Source: Streptomyces sp. R41 (GTDB lineage Bacteria > Actinomycetota > Actinomycetes > Streptomycetales > Streptomycetaceae). Taken from it: 64,000 nt of DNA. The stretch lies in contig NZ_CP163443.1 of assembly GCF_041053055.1 (NCBI RefSeq), positions 8,167,001 through 8,231,000 of the forward strand, in the 5' to 3' direction. Of this stretch, positions 8,186 to 15,851 are shown one piece after another; positions within the stretch are counted from its first letter, which is position 1, and every line of letters begins with the position of its first letter. The notes under the pieces are model-generated. The model was not told where the DNA came from, did no database searches, and saw only the letters and a program-made list of their open reading frames with translations. Position numbers and translations under genes: made by a program.

Positions 8186-9922
8186 ATGCCACCCGAGGAC
8201 CGCACCCTCAGCCCGTACACCGGATACACCCGCGCCCACTGGGAGGCGGTCGCCGACTCCCTGCTCGCCGCCGTCGCGCCGTACGCGACCGAGGACGGCG
8301 CGCTCTACCACCTCCCCGGCACGCACACGAGCTGGTCCGGCAGGCTCTCCGACGGCCTGGAGGGCTACGCGCGCACGCTCCTCCTCGCGGCCTTCCGCCG
8401 CGACGAGAAGGTCCTGGAGCGGTACGCGGACGGCCTCGCCGCCGGAACCGCGGGCGTCTGGCCCCGCGTGGAGCACCGCACCCAGCCGCTCGTCGAGGCC
8501 GCGTCGATCGCCCTCGCGCTGCGCGTGACCCGGCCGCTGCTGTGGGACCGCCTCGACGACGGCGTACGGCAGCGGGCCGCGGCCTGGCTCGGCGACGCCC
8601 TGACGGCCGAAGCCTGGCCGTGCAACTGGGAGTTGTTCCCGGTGACGGTCGGCGGCTTCCTCCAGGAGATCGGTCACGAGCCCGAGGCCTCGCGCGCCGC
8701 CATCGACCGCGGCCTGGAGCGCATCGAGCGGTGGTACGTCGGCGACGGCTGGTACACCGACGGCGACGGCCGCAAGTTCGACTACTACAACGGCTGGGCG
8801 ATGCACCTGTACCCGGTGCTGCACGCATGGCTGGCGGGCGACGCCGACCTGTTGGAGCTGTACGGGGGCCGCTTGGAAGCCCACCTGGCCGACTACGCCC
8901 GCCTGTTCGGCGGCGACGGCGCGCCGATGCTCCAGGGCCGCTCCCTGACCTACCGCTTCGCGACCACCGCACCGCTCTGGCTCGGCGCCCTCACCGGCCG
9001 TACGCCCCTCTCCCCGGGCGAGACCCGACGCCTGTCCTCGGGCGCCCTGCGTTACTTCCTCGACCGGGGAGCGGTGGACGAGCGCGGGCTGCTCACCCTC
9101 GGCTGGCACGGCCCCGACGAGGCGCTCCTGCAGGACTATTCGGGCCCGGCCTCCCCGTACTGGGCGAGCAAGGCCTTCCTCGGCCTGCTCCTGCCATCGG
9201 ACCATGAGGCCTGGACGGCGCGCGAGGAGCCCGGCCCGACGGACCGCGCCGACGCCGTCACCCCCGTCGGCCCGCCCAACTGGCTTCTTCAGTCGACCAG
9301 TTCGGACGGCCTGGTCCGCCTCCACAACCACGGCAGCGAGGACGTCCGCTACGACCCGTACTACACACGGCTCGCGTACTCGACGACGACAGAGCCTTCG
9401 CCGCTGTCGTCGCCCTCGTACGACAACAGCGTGATCGTCGGCGGCGACGCGAGCCGAAGCGACATCGAGCCGCTGGGGGTGGGCGACGGCTGGGCGGCGT
9501 CCCGCCACACGGTGACGGCGGGCATCCGGGTCACCAGCCTCGTCGTCGTCCGAGGCGCGGTGGAGGTGCGGGCCCATCTGGTGGCGGGAGCGGCCGCCGG
9601 CACTCCGGTGCGCGTCACGGGGTGGGCGCCCGGAGACGGCGTACGATCCGAACTCCACCCCGTACACGGCCTGTCGGACTCCACCGGCGTCACCGAAGAG
9701 CAACCCACGCTCTTCGTCACCCTCGCCCGCCTCACCGCCGACCCGGATCCCCTGCCCCTCACGGAGCTGGTGTCCGTAAAGGTCGAGGGGGCCTACGAGG
9801 TCGCCGTGAGCTGGGCCTCGGGGGAGTCGGCGCGCTTCCGCTTCAGTACGTCAGGCGCGCGATCCGCAGAGTCGTCGTGGTCGGTGACGCCCCTGCGAGG
9901 GCGCTCGTGTAGGACGGTGTGA
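8186..9922 (+). CDS. DUF2264 domain protein, probable glycoside hydrolase-like (alpha/alpha)6 barrel
   Basis: 578 residues, no signal peptide. Motifs WSGRLSDGLEGYAR, WPCNWELFPVTVGGFL, YVGDGWYTDGDGRKFDYYNGWAMHLYPVLHAW and DYSGPASPYWASKAFLGLLLP are characteristic of DUF2264. The fold is a predicted alpha/alpha toroid (residues ~10-330) with a C-terminal beta-sandwich. I recall DUF2264 relatives being placed in a beta-glucuronidase glycoside hydrolase family (GH154), but cannot verify it. Coming after a rhamnogalacturonan lyase and esterase, intracellular processing of uronic-acid-containing oligosaccharides is reasonable. The last ~25 residues run 80 bp into the convergent neighbour, so the true C-terminus may have been altered by a frameshift. 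Confidence 0.75.
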   Translation: MPPEDRTLSPYTGYTRAHWEAVADSLLAAVAPYATEDGALYHLPGTHTSWSGRLSDGLEGYARTLLLAAFRRDEKVLERYADGLAAGTAGVWPRVEHRTQPLVEAASIALALRVTRPLLWDRLDDGVRQRAAAWLGDALTAEAWPCNWELFPVTVGGFLQEIGHEPEASRAAIDRGLERIERWYVGDGWYTDGDGRKFDYYNGWAMHLYPVLHAWLAGDADLLELYGGRLEAHLADYARLFGGDGAPMLQGRSLTYRFATTAPLWLGALTGRTPLSPGETRRLSSGALRYFLDRGAVDERGLLTLGWHGPDEALLQDYSGPASPYWASKAFLGLLLPSDHEAWTAREEPGPTDRADAVTPVGPPNWLLQSTSSDGLVRLHNHGSEDVRYDPYYTRLAYSTTTEPSPLSSPSYDNSVIVGGDASRSDIEPLGVGDGWAASRHTVTAGIRVTSLVVVRGAVEVRAHLVAGAAAGTPVRVTGWAPGDGVRSELHPVHGLSDSTGVTEEQPTLFVTLARLTADPDPLPLTELVSVKVEGAYEVAVSWASGESARFRFSTSGARSAESSWSVTPLRGRSCRTV

Positions 9923-11405
9923 CAGGAGCGTAGGCCCAGGTCAGAGAGCCGTCGGAGAGGGCGGCCACATCACCCGAGATCCGGGCCTGGACGACCTTGT
10001 CCGCGCTCTGGAACTTGCCGTTCCAGTCGATGTGACGCAGGTGGGTGCCGGTGAAGGTTCCCGTGCAGGTGCCGGCCGCGCACTTGGCGTTCTTCAGGGA
10101 CTCCCAGGAGACGAGCAGGCGGTCCTTGCCGTACGGGGCGACGTGGACGTTGACGTGTTCGGTCCCGGGGGCATTGGTGAGGTAGACCGGCTTGCCCGAG
10201 GGTGTGTTGCGGTTCTTGAGGAAGGCGACGGCCACCTGGTGGGTGCTCGTCCTCGGCTTCACGGTCCAGCCCCGGCCGCTCGCGTCGTCGGGGTTCTTCG
10301 CGGCGGAGGCGGCGCCGCGGGAGCCGAAGGCGGTGGCGTAGCGGCCGGTCGAGGACTTCACCAGGTCGCCGGTCCGGCCCGCGAACGTGCCGCCGCAGTA
10401 GCCCGCCCAGCACTGCTCGCGCTGCACGACCGGCGCGGTGTCCGGCGCGCCGATGCCCGTCGAGACGAACAGGCCCGAGCGCCAGTCGTCGAAGCAGAGC
10501 GAGGTGAAGGCGCCGGACGTCTCCGCGTGCAGCGCGATGCCCTCGTTGTGGCTGCAGCCCCAGCTCCAACCACCGCTGAGCTTCGCCCCCTTGGCGCTGA
10601 GGTACGACAGCTTGTCGCCGTAGTGACCGTCGGCGAAGCCTCCCGCGCCGTGCACGACGAAGTACGTCCCGTACTTCGTTCCGTTCCAGGTGAGCTGGCC
10701 GTCGAGGAGCGGCGCCGTGTCGTGCGAGGCGGTGCCCGTGAGCTTCGTACGGAAGACCTGCTTGCCGTTCTGGTAGCGGACCAGCGCCGCCGCCGTCTCC
10801 TTCCACTTGTTCGTGTCGGAGACGCGGGTCAGCAGCGCGAAGCCGTCGTTGTGCGCGACGAGTCCGCCGACCTCCTTGGAGCCCTTGACCACCGTGTCGG
10901 CCGCCGACCGCTTGCCCGCCGCGGTGAGCGGCGTGACATGGATGCCGTCGGAGGCGGGCCAGGCCACTCGCAGGGTGCCGTTGGGCGCCACGGCGGTCGT
11001 CGTGCGGGTCCACTCGCGCGAGTTGTTGTAACCCGGGGACAGGTAGGGGAACTTCGCGGCGAGCGTCACCGTGGTGTTCGTGACGGCGAGCGTGCCGGTC
11101 GCCGCCTTGGCGGTCACCGAGGTCTTCGCTCCCGATGCCTGCGAGGCGGAGGTGGAGGCGGAAGCGGATGCGGCAGTCGTGCCGCTTGCCGTGCCGTTCG
11201 CCGAGGCGGAAGCGGATGCGGTGGTCTCGGCGGACGTGCCGGCGGACGCCGCGGCCGAGGCGCCGCCCCCGCCACCCGCGCCGTTCGTCGTCGCGGTCGC
11301 GTACCACGCTCCGGCCAGCAGGGCCGTGGCGGCGAGTGAGCCCACGACCGGCTTACGGGCGATACGGCGACGGCGGTGCTTCGTGGTGCGTCTTGCGTTG
11401 GTCAT
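9843..11405 (-). CDS. secreted protein of unknown function, predicted beta-propeller
   Basis: 520 residues. A basic start (KHRRRRIARKPVVG) and hydrophobic segment (~20-38) form a signal peptide or anchor. A low-complexity Ser/Ala/Thr linker spans ~44-105. The rest repeats short strands of the type GTLRVAWPASDGIHVTPL, DGFALLTRV and KDRLLVSWESL, about 50-60 residues apart, suggesting a beta-propeller. Four cysteines (GCSHNEG, SLCFDDW, EQCWAGYCGG) could form disulfides. I do not recognise a family or active site. The linker suggests display away from the membrane. It overlaps the 3' end of the DUF2264 gene by 80 bp, tail to tail. Confidence 0.7.
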   Translation of the reverse strand: MTNARRTTKHRRRRIARKPVVGSLAATALLAGAWYATATTNGAGGGGGASAAASAGTSAETTASASASANGTASGTTAASASASTSASQASGAKTSVTAKAATGTLAVTNTTVTLAAKFPYLSPGYNNSREWTRTTTAVAPNGTLRVAWPASDGIHVTPLTAAGKRSAADTVVKGSKEVGGLVAHNDGFALLTRVSDTNKWKETAAALVRYQNGKQVFRTKLTGTASHDTAPLLDGQLTWNGTKYGTYFVVHGAGGFADGHYGDKLSYLSAKGAKLSGGWSWGCSHNEGIALHAETSGAFTSLCFDDWRSGLFVSTGIGAPDTAPVVQREQCWAGYCGGTFAGRTGDLVKSSTGRYATAFGSRGAASAAKNPDDASGRGWTVKPRTSTHQVAVAFLKNRNTPSGKPVYLTNAPGTEHVNVHVAPYGKDRLLVSWESLKNAKCAAGTCTGTFTGTHLRHIDWNGKFQSADKVVQARISGDVAALSDGSLTWAYAPVTPSYTSALAGASPTTTTLRIARLTY

Positions 11406-11520
11406 GCCGGGTAGTCGCCGCCGACGGGCGGAAGGTTGCCCCGGCCCCTCCGAGGGATGCGGCTGATGTGGCGGCTATGGTTCGGCGGGCGCCGAAGTGT
11501 TCCGCGTCTAGCGTTCCGGT

Positions 11521-11979
11521 ATGACCGATTCCCCCAAGGAAACACCGGCCGAGGCCGTCGTCGCCATGGTCGATCACGTCCTCGACCTGGCGGCCACCTG
11601 GACCGCCTGGGACGGAAAGCCCGCCCACGTCGACGACCGCGTCTACACCCCGCACAAGGCGATCCGCCGGGTCGCCGATCATCTCGTCGACCACCTGGCC
11701 GAGCTGGAGGCCCGGCTCGTGGGCGAGGAGCCGCAGCCCGACCGCTGGCACGCCTCGGCGAGCACCACGGAGGCGGACCTCGCGCCGTTCACGCGGGAGG
11801 ACCTCGACGAGGCGCGCAGCCGGCTCACCCGGCTCGCCCGGATCTGGGCGAACCGGCTCGGTGCGCTGACCGAGGAGCAGCTCGACGACTCTCCGGGTGA
11901 CGGCTGGACGTTCCGCGAGCTCGCCACGCACCTCAAGGGATCGACGTATTACGCCGATGCCGTCGGGAGGCAGGCATGA
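11521..11979 (+). CDS. DinB-like four-helix protein
   Basis: 152 residues, with HKAIRRVADHLVDHLAELEARL, LGALTEEQLDDSP and WTFRELATHLKGSTYYADAV matching DinB/YfiT-like four-helix bundles, which often bind a metal through three histidines; H50, H58 and H142 are plausible ligands. Some members are thiol-dependent transferases. The stop overlaps the next start as ATGA, so it is coupled to the PEP-mutase-like gene. Substrate unknown. Confidence 0.7.
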   Translation: MTDSPKETPAEAVVAMVDHVLDLAATWTAWDGKPAHVDDRVYTPHKAIRRVADHLVDHLAELEARLVGEEPQPDRWHASASTTEADLAPFTREDLDEARSRLTRLARIWANRLGALTEEQLDDSPGDGWTFRELATHLKGSTYYADAVGRQA

Positions 11980-12743
11980 CCCCCTTCTCCGCACTTCACT
12001 ACGCCGGCACACCCCTGCTCCTGCCCAACGCCTGGGACCATGCCTCGGCGGCGGCCCTCGCCGCCCAGAGCTTCGAGGCGATCGGCACCACCAGCCTCGG
12101 CGTCGCCGCTGCCGCCGGGCTGCCGGACGGTACGGCCGTGACCAGGGACTTGACGCTGCGACTCGCCCGACAGCTCGGTGCGGGCCCGTTCCTCCTGTCG
12201 GTCGACGCCGAGGACGGGTTCGGCCAAGATCCGGACGAAGTCGCCGAGTTGGCGCGTGACCTGGCCGAAGCCGGGGCGGTCGGCATCAACCTGGAGGACG
12301 GCCTCGGGCCCGTCGCGCTGCACGCGGCGAAGATCGCCGCGGTCAAGGCCGCCGTGCCGGACCTCTTCGTGAACGCCCGCACCGACACCTACTGGCTCGG
12401 CGACGGCAGCCATGCCGAGACGTGCCGTCGGCTCGACGCCTATCAACAGGCGGGCGCCGACGGGGTGTTCGTCCCCGGCCTCAGCGATGCTGTGCGGATC
12501 GCCACCCTGGTGAAGACCCTCGACGTTCCGCTCAACATCCTCTACTCACCCGTGGGTCCCACCGTCGCCCAACTCGGCGACCTCGGCGTACGCAGGGTCA
12601 GCCTCGGCTCCCTGCTGTACCGGCGGGCACTGGGCGCGGCCGTGGACACGGCCGTGGATATCCGGGCGGGACGGCCGCCGCGAGGCGTCACGCCGACGTA
12701 CGCCGAGGTGCAGGCGCTCAGCTCAGAGGGCTCCAACCTCTAG
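11976..12743 (+). CDS. isocitrate lyase/PEP mutase family protein
   Basis: 255 residues forming one TIM-barrel of the ICL/PEPM superfamily: LLLPNAWDHASAAALA, AIGTTSLGVAAAAG, LLSVDAEDGFGQDP (metal-binding D-x-E/D-D-G), GINLEDG, FVNARTDTY and GADGVFVPGL. The subgroup ('oxaloacetate decarboxylase/2-methylisocitrate lyase-like') cleaves or rearranges C-C or C-P bonds of 2-oxo acids, but the catalytic KKCGH loop of true isocitrate lyase is absent. It is translationally coupled to the preceding DinB-like gene. Actual substrate cannot be inferred. Confidence 0.85.
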   Translation: MTPFSALHYAGTPLLLPNAWDHASAAALAAQSFEAIGTTSLGVAAAAGLPDGTAVTRDLTLRLARQLGAGPFLLSVDAEDGFGQDPDEVAELARDLAEAGAVGINLEDGLGPVALHAAKIAAVKAAVPDLFVNARTDTYWLGDGSHAETCRRLDAYQQAGADGVFVPGLSDAVRIATLVKTLDVPLNILYSPVGPTVAQLGDLGVRRVSLGSLLYRRALGAAVDTAVDIRAGRPPRGVTPTYAEVQALSSEGSNL

Positions 12744-12761
12744 CACCGCCGGCACCACCAG

Positions 12762-12953
12762 ATGCACGACGCCGCCGTGACCCAGCTGCGGGCAGACGGC
12801 TTCGGCGTCCGCGACGAGGACGTGGCCCGCCTCTCACGATTCCTGCGGTATCACGGCAACATGCTGGGCCGCCGCTCCTTCCAGCTGCCGGAACTGCCCG
12901 GCGGCATATGGCTACTGTGCGCGGCCCAGAAGCGGTTGACGTGGGACAAGTGA
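12762..12953 (+). pseudogene. remnant of a Tn3-family transposase C-terminus
   Basis: The 63-codon frame reads DEDVARLSRFLRYHGNMLGR then SFQLPELPGG, which closely resembles the C-terminus of actinobacterial Tn3-family TnpA (recalled as ..DVARLSPFxRxHxNMLGRYSFQLPDLPGGxRPLRDP). The expected end is lost after PGG, and the ~950 upstream residues are missing. No 38-bp terminal inverted repeat could be recognised nearby. This is a scar of an old Tn3-type insertion between the PEPM-like gene and the two-component system. Confidence 0.55.
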
Positions 12954-12974
12954 GCGTTCCTGCAGTCGGGCGGA

Positions 12975-13655
12975 CTAGGCACTGCCTCCCGGGGCGATCA
13001 GCCCCGTCTCGTAGGCGAAGACGACGGCCTGGACGCGGTCGCGCAGGTCCAGCTTCGACAGGATGCGGCCGATGTGGGTCTTGACCGTGGTTGGGCTGAG
13101 GAACAGCCGGTCGGCGAGTTCGGCGTTGCTGAGGCCCGTCGCGAGCAGGCGGAGCACTTCGAGCTCGCGCGGGGTCAGGCCGGACAGGTCGCGGTGCGGG
13201 GTGGTGATCTGCGGCTCGTCGCGGTGGGCGAAGCGTTCGATCAGCCGACGGGTGATCGTGGGCGCGAGCAGGGCGTCGCCGGACTGCACCAGGCGTACAG
13301 CGGCCACCAGATGCTCGGGGGTGACGTCCTTGAGCAGGAAGCCGCTGGCGCCGGCGGTGAGCGCGGCGTAGACGTAGTGGTCGAGGTCGTAGGTGGTCAG
13401 GATGATGACCCGGGGGGCGTCCGTGCCGCCGTCGGCGAGGATGTGCCCGGTCGCTTCGATGCCGTCCATCTGCGGCATCCGGATGTCCATGAGCACGACG
13501 TCGGGCCGTGTGCGGCGGACCGCGGCGACCGCCTCGGCCCCGTCGGCCGCCTCGGCCGTCACCTCGATCCCGTCGGCGGCGAGGATCATCCCGAAGCCCG
13601 TACGCACCAGGGCCTGATCGTCGGCGATGACCGCCCGCAGGGGCGGCCGGCTCAT
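12975..13655 (-). CDS. NarL/FixJ-family response regulator
   Basis: 226 residues. Receiver domain 1-~125 with acidic pocket D12-D13, phospho-acceptor D57 in VVLMDIRMPQMDG, switch Thr in ILTTYD, and K in FLLKDVTPEHL. A LuxR-type helix-turn-helix occupies ~155-220: LTPRELEVLRLLATGLSNAE, LFLSPTTVKTHI. Its ATG overlaps the stop of the kinase gene (ATGA). It should be phosphorylated by that kinase; targets may include the ABC exporter encoded divergently next door. Confidence 0.95.
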   Translation of the reverse strand: MSRPPLRAVIADDQALVRTGFGMILAADGIEVTAEAADGAEAVAAVRRTRPDVVLMDIRMPQMDGIEATGHILADGGTDAPRVIILTTYDLDHYVYAALTAGASGFLLKDVTPEHLVAAVRLVQSGDALLAPTITRRLIERFAHRDEPQITTPHRDLSGLTPRELEVLRLLATGLSNAELADRLFLSPTTVKTHIGRILSKLDLRDRVQAVVFAYETGLIAPGGSA

Positions 13656-14935
13656 ACGGTCCGCCAGGGGACTCGCGCCTTGATCCGGTAGCCTCCGGCG
13701 AGGGTCGGCCCGGACGTCAGTTCGCCCTTGTAGACCGCCAGCCGCTCGCGCAGTCCGATGAGGCCGCGGCCATTGCCGTCCGTCGGCACGGCGTCCCGCA
13801 CACCGCCGGTGTCGGTGACCTCGATTTCGAGACAGTCCTCGGTGTAGCCGATCATGACGTCGGCGTCGGCGCCGGGCGCGTGCTTGATGGTGTTGGTCAG
13901 CGCCTCCTGGACGACGCGGTACGCCGCGAGGTCCACCCCGGGCGGCAGCGGGTCCGGCGGCAGCGTCACCGCGACGCGCACCGGCGTGCCGGCGGCCCGC
14001 ACCCGCTCGACCAGGGCGCCGAGCTGTCCGAGGCCCGGCTGGGGTTCGAAGCCGTCGGGGCGCTCATGGTGGGGAGCGGCGAGCAGGCCCATCACATGCC
14101 GCAGTTCGGCCATGGCGGCCCTGCCCCCCGCCTCGACCGCGAGCAGCGCCGTCTTGGACCGCTCGGGCGCCGCGTCCATCACCTTGCGCGCCGCACCCGC
14201 CTGGATCACCATCACGCTCACATTGTGGGTCACCACGTCATGCAGCTCGGCGGCGATCCTGGAACGCTCTTCCGCAACGGCCCGCCGCATGGCCTCCTGC
14301 TGTGCCTGCTGCAGCTCCGTGTAGCGGTCGCGGCTGGCCGTCAGCTGCCGCTGCCAGAACCGGACCAGCCCGGCCAGTGAGCCGGCGATGAGCAGCACGA
14401 CGGCCGGACTCGACCAGCCCGGCAGGATCGGTTCCGTGTTCTTGAACGCGAGGCCGGCCAGCACGGCGGCGAGGACCATGCCGGCCATGGCCCGCGTCCG
14501 GTGGCGGCTGTACATGACGGCGCTGTAGGCGCCGAGGACGCAGGTCACCACGTTCATCCAGCTGGCGTCGTCGACCATGACCAGCGTCGCGCCCATCACC
14601 ACCGCGAACGCGGTCAGCGGATACCGGCGCCGGTACGCGAGCGGCAGCGCCGCCAGCACGACGAGCGGCCAGATCATCGACGAGCGCTCTTCCCCGTGGA
14701 GCACGGCCTCCCCGGGAGGCACCGGCACCGGGGGCGGATACGGCGCGTCCCGTTCGTACTGGAACAGCCCGCCGTCGGGGTAACGCGCCGCCACGACCAG
14801 CGCGATGACCGTCAGCAGCACCGCCAGCAGCACATCGGCGCGCACCGCCCGCCGCGACAGCGGTGCGGGCTTCGCGTCCGGGCGCAGCACGTCGCGCAGC
14901 TGCCGGCGCCAGCCGCGCCGGACCTCCGTCTCCAT
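13652..14935 (-). CDS. sensor histidine kinase (HisKA_3 family)
   Basis: 427 residues. Hydrophobic segments at about 28-48, 84-100, 110-150 and 160-200 form a 4-5 helix membrane part. HisKA_3 follows with EERSRIAAELHDVVTHNVSV carrying the phosphorylated His, then a HATPase domain with EALTNTIKHAPG (N box) and DTGG...GRGLIGLRERL (G boxes). There is little extracellular sequence, so the cue is likely sensed in the membrane. The ATG at 14935 was chosen; a GTG 6 bp upstream is equally possible. It is co-transcribed with the response regulator, and divergent from a MacB-like exporter, the usual partner of intramembrane-sensing kinases that respond to antimicrobial peptides. Confidence 0.93.
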   Translation of the reverse strand: METEVRRGWRRQLRDVLRPDAKPAPLSRRAVRADVLLAVLLTVIALVVAARYPDGGLFQYERDAPYPPPVPVPPGEAVLHGEERSSMIWPLVVLAALPLAYRRRYPLTAFAVVMGATLVMVDDASWMNVVTCVLGAYSAVMYSRHRTRAMAGMVLAAVLAGLAFKNTEPILPGWSSPAVVLLIAGSLAGLVRFWQRQLTASRDRYTELQQAQQEAMRRAVAEERSRIAAELHDVVTHNVSVMVIQAGAARKVMDAAPERSKTALLAVEAGGRAAMAELRHVMGLLAAPHHERPDGFEPQPGLGQLGALVERVRAAGTPVRVAVTLPPDPLPPGVDLAAYRVVQEALTNTIKHAPGADADVMIGYTEDCLEIEVTDTGGVRDAVPTDGNGRGLIGLRERLAVYKGELTSGPTLAGGYRIKARVPWRTV

Positions 14936-15158
14936 CAGCACATTGTGCGGCCCTTCCGCACCGCCCCGCGTCCGCCTGCGCGACCACGGAAGCTGTCCCG
15001 CAGGCGTACGCCGCAGGGATGACCCCGCGGCCGCATCATCCGCGGGAACGGCCGGATGTCGGTGCCGCGGCCGACGCGCCGCAGAACCGCCCGACCCTAC
15101 GTTCGCCGAGCCGGCACAGGCATGAGCCCTCGCGAACCCCAAGGACGGGACAACTCCC

Positions 15159-15851
15159 ATGACCCACGTGATCGAACTGGCAGGTGTGGCCAAGCGGTAC
15201 GACAGCGCCGGCGCACCTGCGCTCGGACCGATCGACCTGAGCGTCGCCAAGGGCGAGGCCCTGGCCGTGACGGGCCCCTCCGGCAGCGGAAAGTCGACGT
15301 TGCTGAACCTCGTCGCCGGTCTGGACAAGCCGACCGAGGGCTCGGTGACCGTGGCCGGCCGGCAGGTCGACCAGCTGAGCGAGCACGGGCTGGCCCGGTT
15401 CCGCCGCGAGCAGATCGGCATCGTCTTCCAGTTCTTCAATCTGCTCGACGACCTCACCGTCGCCGACAACATCCAGCTCCCCGCCCAACTCACCGGGTCC
15501 TCGCGGAAGAAGGCCGCGGCCCGCGCCACCGAGCTGATGGAGGTGCTGGGCATCAGCAAGCACGCCCTCGCCTATCCGGGCCGGCTCTCCGGCGGCGAAC
15601 GCCAGCGGGTCGCGGTGGCCCGGGCGCTGGTCAACCGGCCCGCGCTGCTGCTCGCCGACGAACCGACCGGCGCACTCGACACCGCTTCGGGCCACGACGT
15701 GAGAGAGCTGCTGGTGGATCTGCACCGCGGGGGGCAGACGATCGTGCTGGTGACGCACGATCTGGCGCTGGCGGAGGCCTGCGCCAGCCGCACGATCCAT
15801 CTGGTGGACGGTCATCTGGCGCTCGACACCCATGCGGAGGCTGTCCGATGA
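15159..15851 (+). CDS. ABC transporter ATP-binding protein (MacB/LolD family)
   Basis: 230 residues with Walker A GPSGSGKST, Q-loop FQFFNLLDDLTV, signature LSGGERQRVAVARAL, Walker B LLLADEPTGALD and H-loop VTHD. The pattern QFFNLL and PTGALDT marks the LolD/MacB/FtsE class whose permeases use mechanotransmission. AAGGACGGG precedes the ATG. Its stop overlaps the permease start (ATGA). With the 799-residue permease it forms an export or peptide-resistance type transporter. Confidence 0.95.
   Translation: MTHVIELAGVAKRYDSAGAPALGPIDLSVAKGEALAVTGPSGSGKSTLLNLVAGLDKPTEGSVTVAGRQVDQLSEHGLARFRREQIGIVFQFFNLLDDLTVADNIQLPAQLTGSSRKKAAARATELMEVLGISKHALAYPGRLSGGERQRVAVARALVNRPALLLADEPTGALDTASGHDVRELLVDLHRGGQTIVLVTHDLALAEACASRTIHLVDGHLALDTHAEAVR

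Noticed and set aside
15056..15848. Upstream extension of the FtsX permease frame through the ABC ATPase gene
   Set aside because: The ATPase is coded in another frame with all ABC motifs; the permease has a natural ATGA-coupled start at 15848.
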